A DNA stretch of 64,000 nt from JAOUEA01 sp035711865 (GTDB taxonomy: Bacteria > Actinomycetota > UBA4738 > HRBIN12), in assembly GCA_035711865.1 (NCBI GenBank), contig DASTBT010000079.1, positions 1 through 64,000 of the forward strand, read 5' to 3'. A model generated the notes under the pieces. The model was not told the origin of the DNA. It made no database searches and saw nothing but the letters and a program-made list of their open reading frames with translations. The translations under genes and the position numbers were made by a program. Of the stretch, positions 1-7,544 are shown one piece after another (the first letter of the stretch is position 1; every line of letters starts with the position of its first letter).

Positions 1-1607
1 TGTGCAGCAACACCGCTTGCGGAGGCCGATTCGGATCGAAGCGGGCGCAGTACATCGGCTTCTACTCGTCGGCCGAGTTCTGGATCGACAACCGAAACGA
101 GTTGCTCGACGACCAGTTCGAGATCTACCGCAGGGGAGTGACGAGCGCACCGCGGCCCAACTGCTGCGACAACCCGCTCCTTCAGAGCCGGGGATTCGCG
201 GAGGCCGAGCACAACTGGATGGTGCCGTACCCAACGGCCTTCGTGATCCCGTTCCAGAAGGAGGCGGGCGGGTTCGCGTCCGGTGACGGCGGTCAGCGGA
301 GCGAGGCCGAGGCCAACCGCCTCGCGCAGTGGCTCCTGGACAACGGCGTCGAGGTTCACCGGCTCCAGCAGCCCTACACCTGGCAAGGACAGACCTTCCC
401 CAGGGACTCCTATCTGGTGCCGATGGATCAACCGTTCCGCGGCTTCGCGCTGACCGCGCTGAGCGCGGGGCAAGACATCTCCGATCGCATCACGCAGCTC
501 TACGCGCCACCCGGTGCGTGGAGCCACGGGCTCCTGTGGGGGGCCGACACGGTGGAGATCCCCACGGGCGCGCAAGGCTTCAGCCCCATGAGCCGGCAGA
601 TCTCGTCGGTCAACGAGCTCAAGGGCGGGGTCCGTGGAGGCGGGCCGGCCGATTGGTACGCCGTCGACATCCGTGGAGCGGTCGAGCTCAGGGCGGCCTT
701 GGACCTGCTCAGGTCCGGGCTCGACGGCGAGATCGCCGAGCAGGCCTTCATGAGCGATTCCGCCGGGGAGATGCCGGCCGGCTCGCTCATCTTCCCCAGG
801 GAGGCGGAGGACTCGCTCGACGCCGTGGGTCTGGCGACCGGCCTGTGGTTCGAGCGGGGCCGCGGCGCCAAGCCAGACACCACCCTGGTCACGGAGGCCC
901 CGCGGGTCGCCGTGCTCGTGAACAACACGAACCGGAGCGACACGCTCTGGTCGTTGGAGCAGCTGTTCGGCTCCGACGCGCAGTTGGTACAGGTCACGAG
1001 CGGGCCAAATTCACTGCAGAACGCTCCGGAGGATCCGCTCGAGGCGTTCGACGTGATCTACAACGCCGGCCAGCAATACCCGTCGGCGGGGAACCAGCTC
1101 GCGCGGGACCGCCTGATCGCGTTCTTCGAGCGCGGCGGCGGGTACATCGGCACGAGTCAGAGCGGGAACAACTTCTCGTTCATGACCCAAGCCGGGCTGG
1201 TCGATCAGATCGCCCAAGGCAGCGCTTCGGCGGGCGGCGGCATCGCCCGTTGGGCGAACATCGCGGGGCTCGACAGCCCCATGACCGGTGGGTATCCGGA
1301 GCAGGACTTCCTGTTCTTGCCGAGCACCATCACCTACCTGTCGGCCGTGCCCACGGGCGCGACGGTCGCGGGGAGCTACCCGGCGACCGACACCGAGCTC
1401 TTCGTCGCGGGACTGTGGCGCGACCGCACATCCGCGGCGTCGCTCGGAGCGCTCGGCGCGCCCGTGGTCGTCCACGGACCGACGACCGTGGACAGCCGGT
1501 ACCTCGCGCTGGCGGCCAACCCCTTCTCGAGGGGTGACGCCGAGCGTGAGTGGGGGCTGATCGGCCGGGCGGCTCTGTGGTCGAACCTGACCGACGAAGC
1601 TGCCTAG
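1..1607 (+). CDS. M14 zinc-carboxypeptidase-like protein, C-terminal part (5' truncated by window edge)
   Basis: The frame is open from base 3 with no start needed (CSNTACGG..., then YIGFYSSAEFW), so the gene begins outside the window. About 534 residues are visible. The N-terminal visible part resembles the tail of the large (about 900 aa) M14-family zinc carboxypeptidase-like proteins of actinobacteria. The C-terminal third (AVLVNNTNRSD, then DVIYNAG, then FFERGGGYIGTSQSGNNF) resembles the class I amidotransferase-like/BPL_N fold, but Ser or Gly stands where a nucleophilic Cys would be, so amidotransferase activity is unlikely. No zinc-binding HxxE is visible; it would lie upstream. The gene ends at a strong hairpin shared with the convergent lipoprotein gene. 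Family assignment is an inference from overall resemblance. Confidence 0.6.
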   Translation, partial: CSNTACGGRFGSKRAQYIGFYSSAEFWIDNRNELLDDQFEIYRRGVTSAPRPNCCDNPLLQSRGFAEAEHNWMVPYPTAFVIPFQKEAGGFASGDGGQRSEAEANRLAQWLLDNGVEVHRLQQPYTWQGQTFPRDSYLVPMDQPFRGFALTALSAGQDISDRITQLYAPPGAWSHGLLWGADTVEIPTGAQGFSPMSRQISSVNELKGGVRGGGPADWYAVDIRGAVELRAALDLLRSGLDGEIAEQAFMSDSAGEMPAGSLIFPREAEDSLDAVGLATGLWFERGRGAKPDTTLVTEAPRVAVLVNNTNRSDTLWSLEQLFGSDAQLVQVTSGPNSLQNAPEDPLEAFDVIYNAGQQYPSAGNQLARDRLIAFFERGGGYIGTSQSGNNFSFMTQAGLVDQIAQGSASAGGGIARWANIAGLDSPMTGGYPEQDFLFLPSTITYLSAVPTGATVAGSYPATDTELFVAGLWRDRTSAASLGALGAPVVVHGPTTVDSRYLALAANPFSRGDAEREWGLIGRAALWSNLTDEAA

Positions 1608-1617
1608 AGGCGGCACC

Positions 1618-1645
1618 GAGGGGACGGGCTCCGGCCCGTCCCCTC
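1618..1645. terminator. bidirectional hairpin terminator between convergent genes
   Basis: Bases 1618-1628 and 1635-1645 are a perfect 11-bp inverted repeat (GAGGGGACGGG/CCCGTCCCCTC), extendable by one pair, leaving a 4-nt loop. It lies 10 nt after the stop of the upstream rightward gene and overlaps the stop of the leftward lipoprotein gene. There is no T-run, as is common in high-GC actinobacteria. Confidence 0.7.
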
Positions 1646-2108
1646 ACCCGCCGCAGGTCTCGATCGCGGCGCGCGCCTCGGGAACCATGCGCGCCCACGG
1701 AGAGTCGCCGGCTCCACCGGAGACCCCGATCTCGTTCGCGAGGATGCGGGCAGCGTGGTTCACGGGAGCTACCAGCGTCTCGCCCTCCCCGATCGGTGAC
1801 GCGTCGGTGAGCCAGAGCGCGGGACCGACCTTGACCGCGAACACCTGCCGTTGATCCCTCGTCGGCGATGTCCCGACGCGGACGGCGACGGCGGGATCGC
1901 TCCATCCGTACCGTTGGGCCCAGCCGTCGGCGTGACCGCAGACCGACGCCCCTACGTGGGCGGTGGCCGATCCGGTGTCGGCCCGCGGCACGACCCGCGG
2001 AGGCGACTCGGCACACGCCACGAGCCCGAGCACCATCAACGAAACAGCCGTGATCCTCGATCGCACCAGCCGAGCATGGGTCGACGCTCGAGCCCATGCA
2101 AGCACCAT
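1644..2108 (-). CDS. small putative lipoprotein
   Basis: The predicted product is 154 aa. ATG at 2106-2108 is chosen because it is followed by a short basic region (HARLVRSR), a hydrophobic stretch (ITAVSLMVLGLV) and a lipobox-like LVAC, so Cys32 would be lipidated and the protein anchored outside the membrane. The mature part has two more Cys residues (SVCGH and ETCGG at the C-terminus) that could form a disulfide. I recognise no enzymatic domain. Longer upstream starts give an Arg/Pro-rich N-terminus typical of a shadow frame and are rejected. The gene converges on the M14-like gene and diverges from the 2189 operon. Confidence 0.7.
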   Translation of the reverse strand: MVLAWARASTHARLVRSRITAVSLMVLGLVACAESPPRVVPRADTGSATAHVGASVCGHADGWAQRYGWSDPAVAVRVGTSPTRDQRQVFAVKVGPALWLTDASPIGEGETLVAPVNHAARILANEIGVSGGAGDSPWARMVPEARAAIETCGG

Positions 2109-2156
2109 CCTCGGGTTCCACGCGGACGCCCCCAGGTCCGCCGTGGGGAAGGGACC

Positions 2157-2162
2157 TAGACT
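2157..2162 (+). promoter_or_regulatory. -10 hexamer TAGACT of the 2189-4490 operon
   Basis: A TANNNT hexamer lies 26 nt before the ATG at 2189, leaving a short leader that carries a GAGGGGAGG Shine-Dalgarno. No convincing -35 is seen. Confidence 0.4.
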
Positions 2163-2188
2163 GGGCGATCGACCGAGGGGAGGCGGAG

Positions 2189-2686
2189 ATGAGCGACGAG
2201 AAGCTGATCGAGGAGGCGCAGGCGTTCCTGGGCGAAGGCGAGCATGTGGTCGCAGCGGGCATCTTCCAGCCGCGAGGCTCCACGGGTGGCATGGTCGGCG
2301 TGGCCGGGGCGGGCTTCGCGACCGACAACATCGTGGGCGAGATCGTGGGAGCGGCCGCAGCGGTCGAGTCGGGACGGGCGATGTCCCACGTCGACGGCGT
2401 GCCACGATGGACGATGCTCGCGGTGACGCCCGCGACGGTCTACGCGATCGCGTGTGACCAGCACGCCGTCGGCTGGCAGCCGCGGGAGACCTTCGCCACG
2501 TTCGACCGTTCGAAGGTGCGCTTCACCGTGCACGGCCGGGTCAACGTGCGAACGCTCACGGTCGAGGATCCGGATTCGGACCGCAGCTATCAGTGGGAAG
2601 GCGATCGCATCGGACCGGCCCACGCGAAAGCCGTGATCGAGGCGCTGGAAGCCGAGGAGGTCGAGCCGCCAGAGGCCGAGGAGTGA
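2189..2686 (+). CDS. conserved hypothetical protein, possible PH-like fold
   Basis: The product is 165 aa and begins MSDEKLIEEAQAFLGEGEHV. ATG at 2189 is preceded by GAGGGGAGGCGGAG; the longer frame lacks coding character. The middle holds a glycine/alanine-rich segment (GGMVGVAGAGFATDNIVGE). The second half (WTMLAVTPATVYAI, then TFDRSKVRFTVHGR) alternates like the beta-strands of bacterial PH/GRAM-like domains, and the C-terminus is acidic. There is no signal peptide and no clear membrane helix. Its stop overlaps the GTG of the next gene (GTGA), so it is translationally coupled to the MetE-like protein. Function unknown; the PH-like fold is my inference. Confidence 0.7.
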   Translation: MSDEKLIEEAQAFLGEGEHVVAAGIFQPRGSTGGMVGVAGAGFATDNIVGEIVGAAAAVESGRAMSHVDGVPRWTMLAVTPATVYAIACDQHAVGWQPRETFATFDRSKVRFTVHGRVNVRTLTVEDPDSDRSYQWEGDRIGPAHAKAVIEALEAEEVEPPEAEE

Positions 2687-3816
2687 CGGGCCAGAAGCCG
2701 GCCCGCGCCGAGGTCGTCGGGTCGTTGCTGCGCCCGCCCCGGCTGCGCGCTGCGATCGAAGCGTTCTACGAGCCGGGACACTCTGCGGCGCTCGACGAGG
2801 AGCGGGCGAAGGACCGCACCGCGTTGCGTGCCGCCGAGGACGACGCGATCCGCGAGGCCGTGCGGCGTCAGCGCGACGCCGGTCTCGACGTGATCACCGA
2901 CGGGGAGTACCGCCGGTGGATGTTCATGAACTCCTTCTACGACGCGGTGAGCGGCGTGCGAACCGGCAAGACCGTGACGTTCCGCAACGACCGCGACGAG
3001 GACGTTGAGCTCGCGGTCCACGAGATCGTCGCCCCGCTCCAAGCCGTCGACTCGCCGGGGGAACGGGAGGCGGACTTCATGCGTGAGGTGGCGGGCGGGA
3101 CGCCGTTCAAGGTCACGTTTCCGGCGGCATCGATCTTCACGCATCCCTTCACGACGGTGGGAGGCGCATACGAGAGCATCGATGCGTTCGTCGATTCGGC
3201 GGTGGCGATCGAGCAGAAGCTGGTCGCCGACACGATCGACGCGGGCGCGCGGTACGTCCAGTTCGATTTCCCTTTGTATCCCTACCTGGTCGACCCCGCA
3301 TGGATCGCGAGGTTCGAGGGAGCAGGCCATGACGTGGAGGCGCTGATCGAGCGAGCGCTCGCCGCCGACGCGGCCGTGATCGACGGCATCGCCGGCGACG
3401 TGACGGTGGCTCTGCACATCTGCCGCGGGAACTTCCGCTCGTCGTGGATGTGCGAGGGATCGCTCGAGCCTCTCGCCGAGCGCGTGTTCGGCGAGCTTCC
3501 CTACGACGCGTTCCTCGTGGAGTGGGACGACGAGGGCCGCGACGGCGGCTACGCGCCGGTGCGCCATCTGCGTCACGGCAGCGTGATGGTCATGGGACTG
3601 ATCAGCTCGAAGACACCGAAGCTCGAAGACGAGCACGACCTCATGCGCCGGATGGAGGAAGCCGCCGGATATGCCGGCGGCATCGAACGGCTCGCGATCA
3701 GCCCGCAGTGCGGCTTCGCGAGCGTGATGGTCGGCAACGAGACGAACGAAGAGGCGCAGTGGCGCAAGCTCGAACTCGTCGGAAGGGTCGCCGACCGCCT
3801 CTGGGGAGGTCGCTGA
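2683..3816 (+). CDS. cobalamin-independent methionine synthase-like (MetE C-terminal/YxjG-type) protein
   Basis: The product is 377 aa. It matches the single-domain MetE/UROD-like TIM-barrel family (B. subtilis YxjG/YxjH type), in which a zinc-bound thiol or selenol is methylated. Visible motifs are an N-terminal VVGSLLRPPRL, DGEYRRWMF (about 73-81), and the zinc-ligand pattern His245-x-Cys247 (ALHICRGN) with Cys343 (SPQCGFAS). It lacks the N-terminal half of full MetE, so the methyl donor may not be methyl-tetrahydrofolate. The GTG start at 2683 overlaps the previous TGA, and its own stop overlaps the ATG of the next gene (TGATG), so three proteins are coupled. The substrate cannot be told from sequence. 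Confidence 0.85.
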   Translation: MTGQKPARAEVVGSLLRPPRLRAAIEAFYEPGHSAALDEERAKDRTALRAAEDDAIREAVRRQRDAGLDVITDGEYRRWMFMNSFYDAVSGVRTGKTVTFRNDRDEDVELAVHEIVAPLQAVDSPGEREADFMREVAGGTPFKVTFPAASIFTHPFTTVGGAYESIDAFVDSAVAIEQKLVADTIDAGARYVQFDFPLYPYLVDPAWIARFEGAGHDVEALIERALAADAAVIDGIAGDVTVALHICRGNFRSSWMCEGSLEPLAERVFGELPYDAFLVEWDDEGRDGGYAPVRHLRHGSVMVMGLISSKTPKLEDEHDLMRRMEEAAGYAGGIERLAISPQCGFASVMVGNETNEEAQWRKLELVGRVADRLWGGR

Positions 3817-4490
3817 TGCGCGTGCTCGTGCTGAAGCCGCAGGAACTGTCGAGGACCGGTCACGTCGGTGCGAGCCTGATCGACCGAGGCGCGGAGGTCG
3901 TCGAGCACGTGCTCGATGCCGACGGGCCACCGCCCGAGCTCGACGGGTTCGACGCCGTCGTCGTCACCGGCGCTCCGTGGTCGGTCTACGGCGAGGAGGT
4001 CCGTCGGTGGATCGGGGATCTGCTCGAGCGTCTCCGCGAGGCCGTTGCGCGTGAGGTGCCGGTGCTCGGCATCTGCTTCGGGGCGCAGGCGTTCGCCGAG
4101 GCGAACGGTGGATGGGTCGCGCGAGCCCGCGACAAGGAAGTCGGGCTGCACGAGGTGCAGACGGGCGACCCCGATCTCGTGCCGCCGGGACCCTGGTTCA
4201 TGTGGCACGGCGACACGTTCGGCCCGCCCGACCAGGCGACCGTCGTCGCTCGCACGGAAGCCGGGCCGCAGGCGTACACGCTCGGTCCGCACCTGCTCGT
4301 GCAGTTCCATCCGGAGGCCACCGCCGACATCGTCTCGGCCTGGCTGGCCTATGACGACGCGGACTTCCACGAGGCGGGGATCGACCCCGAGGCGACGCTC
4401 GCCGAGCTGCGCAGGAACGAGGACGACGCGCGAGCCCGAGCCGACGCCTTCCTCGACCGGTTCCTCCGCGACGTCAACACACCAGTGTGA
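3816..4490 (+). CDS. class I glutamine amidotransferase-like protein
   Basis: The product is 224 aa, similar to stand-alone GMP-synthase-type GATase domain proteins that hydrolyse glutamine or act on gamma-glutamyl compounds. The nucleophile elbow is GICFGAQAF (Cys87), and the His/Glu of the triad are in VQFHPEAT (His165, Glu167). MWHGDTF is also typical of the family. A C-terminal extension (about 180-224) is Arg/Asp/Glu-rich and helical. The ATG overlaps the preceding TGA by one base, which places it in one operon with the MetE-like enzyme. Its 3' end overlaps the convergent GH76 gene by 17 nt. No synthase partner is encoded nearby. Confidence 0.85.
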   Translation: MRVLVLKPQELSRTGHVGASLIDRGAEVVEHVLDADGPPPELDGFDAVVVTGAPWSVYGEEVRRWIGDLLERLREAVAREVPVLGICFGAQAFAEANGGWVARARDKEVGLHEVQTGDPDLVPPGPWFMWHGDTFGPPDQATVVARTEAGPQAYTLGPHLLVQFHPEATADIVSAWLAYDDADFHEAGIDPEATLAELRRNEDDARARADAFLDRFLRDVNTPV

Positions 4491-5478
4491 GGCGTTCCCG
4501 CGGCCAGGCCCGGAGGGCGAAGAGCTGGACGAGCCCTGCCGCGTCGATCGCGGGCGTGCCGTCGTAGGTGCCGATGCCGCCGGCCGTGAACAGCCCGTCG
4601 GCGTCGCGGCCCACGCGCCACGCCCGCGCCAGGTATGCGTCGAGCGCCACGCGGAGCCCGTCGACCCTCCCGGCCGTGCTCAGCGCCAACAGGTTCCGGA
4701 ACCAGACGGCGTTGAAGACCGGCGAATGCCTCCAGGTCCGCTCCGCGCCGAACCTGCGGAGCGATGTGGCCGCGGTCTGCCGCGCCCGAGCGATCGCGAC
4801 CTCGTCGCCGATGGCGGCGTGGAGCAGCCACAGCGCGCCGGCGGGGGAGCCCTGGTTGTAGGTCCAGAGGCTGCGTTGCACGCGGCCGGGGGCGTCGATG
4901 TGATCGGCGTAGAGCCCGCCCCGCATGCGAAGCGCGCCATCGAGCCACGAGAGCGTTCGCCGGGCGAAGGCGAGCGTGTCGGCGTCGCCGTCGGCCAGGT
5001 GCAGACGGAGCGCGAGCTGGGACGCCGGCGCCGCCGAGCAGGTGTGGCGTGCGCGCCGTCCTTCCACCCAGCGCATGCCGCCGTCGGGGTCCTGTCCCTC
5101 GAGCACGAACCGGAAGACCTTCCGGGCGCGTCGGAGCCATCTCGCCTCCCCGGTCTGCAGATGCAGCTGGGCGAAGCACAAGCCGATCCACGCGTTGTCG
5201 TCGTAGTAGCGGCGACGGTCGCCGGGCGCGGGCAGGTAGCCGTCGCCGGCCGCGTAGGGGCGCAGGCCGATCACGAGTCGTTCCACGTCGTCGTAAGTGC
5301 CGGTCAGCTCCGCGATGTCGATCGCCGCGGCGAGCACCTGGCTCACCGGCCAGACCGGGGCGAGCTTCCGGCGACGCGGCCGCTCGCGCACGACGAGAGC
5401 GCCGTGATCCGCTGAGCGCAGGCAGACGCGTGAGAGCGACTCCCAGGCCACGAGCGCCCGGTCGGCGCGTGGAGCCAT
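4474..5478 (-). CDS. glycoside hydrolase family 76 (alpha-1,6-mannanase-like) protein
   Basis: The product is 334 aa, the usual length for a single GH76 (alpha/alpha)6 barrel. The diagnostic paired catalytic aspartates are in YYDDNAWIG (Asp93-Asp94); QDPDGGMRWVE, WTYNQGSPAG and a DGLFTAGGIGTYDG region follow as in the family. Known members cut alpha-1,6-mannan, which would suit actinobacterial lipomannan or phosphatidylinositol mannosides, but that substrate is an inference. There is no signal peptide, so the protein appears cytoplasmic, which is unusual for a mannanase. ATG at 5478 lies 3 nt after the stop of the upstream VOC gene, so it is the last gene of a leftward three-gene operon. Confidence 0.85.
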   Translation of the reverse strand: MAPRADRALVAWESLSRVCLRSADHGALVVRERPRRRKLAPVWPVSQVLAAAIDIAELTGTYDDVERLVIGLRPYAAGDGYLPAPGDRRRYYDDNAWIGLCFAQLHLQTGEARWLRRARKVFRFVLEGQDPDGGMRWVEGRRARHTCSAAPASQLALRLHLADGDADTLAFARRTLSWLDGALRMRGGLYADHIDAPGRVQRSLWTYNQGSPAGALWLLHAAIGDEVAIARARQTAATSLRRFGAERTWRHSPVFNAVWFRNLLALSTAGRVDGLRVALDAYLARAWRVGRDADGLFTAGGIGTYDGTPAIDAAGLVQLFALRAWPRERLTLVC

Positions 5479-5481
5479 GGA

Positions 5482-5850
5482 TCAGCGGCCGGGCTCGAAC
5501 AGCTCGACGACGTTGCCCGACGGATCCTCTGCCAGGATCTGGCGTCCCCCCGGACCCTCGACGACCTCGTTGCGGAACGCGACGCCGCTCGCGCCGAGCG
5601 CGTCGATGCGCGCGTCGAGGTCGTCCACCTCGATCACGAGCCGGTTCCATCCCCCCGGCTCCGGTGTCCGCCCGTCGGGCATGGGTCGCGCCGCCGACGA
5701 TGCGGGCCCTGCGAGCCAGAGCAGGAGGTCGTCGCGGCGGACGATCGCGATCGTCTGGCCGAAGCGCTGGACCTCCTCGAAGCCGAGGCCGTCGATGTAG
5801 AACGTCAACGCCCTGCCGACGTCGTCCACCATGTACCGGACCGTCGCCAT
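5482..5850 (-). CDS. VOC (glyoxalase/dioxygenase superfamily) protein
   Basis: The product is 122 aa from ATG at 5848-5850, preceded by AAGGAGTG. It has one vicinal-oxygen-chelate module pair: MATVRYMVDDVGRALTFYIDGLGF, then NRLVIEVDDLDARIDAL, ending ILAEDPSGNVVELFEPGR. The C-terminal Glu of VVELFE is a usual metal ligand; the N-terminal His ligand is not obvious, so it may be a non-metal or binding-only member. It sits between an FAH-fold hydrolase (4-nt gap) and GH76 (3-nt gap) and is certainly co-transcribed with them. Substrate unknown. Confidence 0.85.
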   Translation of the reverse strand: MATVRYMVDDVGRALTFYIDGLGFEEVQRFGQTIAIVRRDDLLLWLAGPASSAARPMPDGRTPEPGGWNRLVIEVDDLDARIDALGASGVAFRNEVVEGPGGRQILAEDPSGNVVELFEPGR

Positions 5851-5854
5851 CCAC

Positions 5855-6700
5855 TCACTCCTTCCTGGGAGGTCGCACGCCTCGGAACTCCCAGTCACCG
5901 CCGAGCGCGGTCGAGATCACTTCCTCGCTCTCGCTCGGCTGCGCGCCGACGTCGTCGCGCACGGGCACCGAGCCCTCGACGACCGTGTTCCGCAGCAAAC
6001 CGAGGCCGCCGACCTCCACCTCGACGACGTCGCCGGGTTCGACCGGCCGCGAGTTGGCCGGCGTGCCCGACAGGATCACGTCGCCGGGCTCGAGCGTGAT
6101 CGTGCGCGCGACGTCGGCGACGAGGTAGTGCATGTCCCAGATCATCTCGTCGGTGCTCCCGTCTTGCACCACCTCGCCGTTCACCCGCGTCTGCAGACGC
6201 TTGCCGTGGAAGTCCCAGTCGGTCACGAGCCCGGGCCCGAGGGGGCAGAGCGAATCGCTGCCCTTCACGCGCAGCATCGATCCGGCGTCGGTGTCGCGGA
6301 AGTCGTGCAGCCCGTAGTCGTTGCCGATCGTGTATCCGGCGATGTACTCGTCGGCCTCGTCTGGCGCCACGTGCCGGCAGCGTTCTCCGATCACGATGCC
6401 GATCTCGCCCTCGTAGTTGAGGTACCGGCAGCGCGGTGGCCGCACGATCTCGCCGCCGTGCGCGTTCAGGGACGAGATCGGCTTGTGGAAGTACGTCGGG
6501 GCCGGCCCGAGCGTCGCTCCGAACTCGGCCCGGCGGCTCTCATAGTTCAGGTGCACGCAGACGACCTTCGTCGGGACGACCGGCGGCAGGTGGATCGGGT
6601 CGTCGAGCGGCATGCGACGGCCGTCGGGCGCCACCAGCTCATCGTCCTCGCGTGATACGGCGGTCGGCACGCCGTCGAGCAGGATGCGCCTGGTCTCCAT
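5855..6700 (-). CDS. fumarylacetoacetate hydrolase (FAH) family protein
   Basis: The product is 281 aa. The FAH-superfamily metal site is visible as NYEGEIGIVIG (Glu97, Glu99) and GYTIGNDYGLHD (Asp128), followed by VKGSDSLCPLGPGLV and LEPGDVILSGTP. Members hydrolyse C-C bonds of 1,3-diketo acids or isomerise/decarboxylate hydroxy-diene-dioates in aromatic catabolism (HpcE/HHDD isomerase type); fumarylpyruvate or acylpyruvate hydrolysis is equally possible. ATG at 6698-6700 follows AAGGAAGGGG; upstream starts would run into the promoter. It is first in the leftward FAH-VOC-GH76 operon and diverges from the acetoacetate-decarboxylase-like gene. Confidence 0.88.
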   Translation of the reverse strand: METRRILLDGVPTAVSREDDELVAPDGRRMPLDDPIHLPPVVPTKVVCVHLNYESRRAEFGATLGPAPTYFHKPISSLNAHGGEIVRPPRCRYLNYEGEIGIVIGERCRHVAPDEADEYIAGYTIGNDYGLHDFRDTDAGSMLRVKGSDSLCPLGPGLVTDWDFHGKRLQTRVNGEVVQDGSTDEMIWDMHYLVADVARTITLEPGDVILSGTPANSRPVEPGDVVEVEVGGLGLLRNTVVEGSVPVRDDVGAQPSESEEVISTALGGDWEFRGVRPPRKE

Positions 6701-6726
6701 GCCCGCCCCTTCCTTGCGATGGCCGA

Positions 6727-6736
6727 AGCGTACGAT
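6727..6736. promoter_or_regulatory. overlapping divergent -10 hexamers
   Basis: On the + strand TACGAT (6731-6736) lies 7 nt before GTG 6744, the leaderless pattern. On the - strand TACGCT (complement of 6727-6732) would serve the FAH operon with a ~20-nt SD-bearing leader. The two hexamers share two base pairs, so the two directions should compete for RNA polymerase. Confidence 0.5.
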
Positions 6737-6743
6737 AGGCGCC

Positions 6744-7532
6744 GTGTCGGAGGGGTTGCAGGGGTTCATGTCGCCGCGGTCGTCGCGAGGCCGCGCGTCG
6801 ATCGTGCCGAGCCCACCCTGGCACTACTCCGGCGACGTGTTGACGATCGAGTACCGCACCGACCCTTCCAACGTGGAAGCCCTGCTGCCGAACGGCGTCG
6901 GCCTCGCGCCCGAGGATCCGGGGGCGGTCGCGATCATCTGGGCCGACTGGCAGTCCTGCAGCGACTCGGGGGAGGAGCTGCTCGACCCCGTGCGCTCCCA
7001 GTACAAGGAGACGTTCGTGGTCGTGCGGTGCACCTATGGCGGCGAGACCTACTCGCGGTGCGTGTACATCTGGGTCGACAAGGACTTCGCGCTCGCCCGC
7101 GGCTGGTTCCAGGGGTACCCGAAGAAGCTCGGCCAGATCTGGATGACGAGGCCGGTCTCGGTCGGCAGGGCGGGGCCGAGGCTCGAGCCCGGCGGACGGT
7201 TCGGCGCGACGCTCGCCGCCAACGATCGGCGTCTCGCGGAGGTCACGCTCACGCTCACCGGCGAGAGCGAGACCGGGGGCTTCGTGAACGCGCTGCCGAT
7301 GCTGCACTCCCGGTACATGCCCCACATCGATCCGTCGCTGCCGGCGCCTCTGGACGAGCTCGTCACGATGCGCTCGCTCGACGTCGACCTCGGCCAGGCC
7401 CACGTCGGCGAGCCGACCGTGACGCTCTTCGATGCTCCCGCCGAAGAACTCGCAGCGCTCGAACCGGTGGAGACGATCGCGGGATACTGGCGACAGGTCG
7501 GCGCGACGTTCGCCGGTGGCACCACCGTGTAG
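6744..7532 (+). CDS. acetoacetate decarboxylase-like (ADC superfamily) protein
   Basis: The product is 262 aa from GTG 6744, chosen because a TACGAT -10 ends 7 nt upstream; ATG 6768 is an alternative. It matches the ADC fold, with the catalytic lysine pair of acetoacetate decarboxylase conserved in GYPKKLGQIW (Lys127, Lys128). An ADC-like C-terminal segment (HVGEPTVTLFDAPAEELAAL) follows. ADC forms a Schiff base on the first Lys and decarboxylates acetoacetate; many ADC-superfamily members instead act as aldolase-dehydratases on other keto acids. The two FAH-fold neighbours suggest a keto-acid degradation context, an inference. The TAG stop is also the start of the next gene's -10. Confidence 0.8.
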   Translation: MSEGLQGFMSPRSSRGRASIVPSPPWHYSGDVLTIEYRTDPSNVEALLPNGVGLAPEDPGAVAIIWADWQSCSDSGEELLDPVRSQYKETFVVVRCTYGGETYSRCVYIWVDKDFALARGWFQGYPKKLGQIWMTRPVSVGRAGPRLEPGGRFGATLAANDRRLAEVTLTLTGESETGGFVNALPMLHSRYMPHIDPSLPAPLDELVTMRSLDVDLGQAHVGEPTVTLFDAPAEELAALEPVETIAGYWRQVGATFAGGTTV

Positions 7533-7535
7533 CCT
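7530..7535 (+). promoter_or_regulatory. -10 hexamer TAGCCT overlapping a stop codon
   Basis: TAGCCT begins with the TAG stop of the ADC-like gene and lies 9 nt before the ATG at 7545, consistent with a leaderless or near-leaderless transcript of FAH-gltX. Confidence 0.5.
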
Positions 7536-7544
7536 GCCGTTCCC

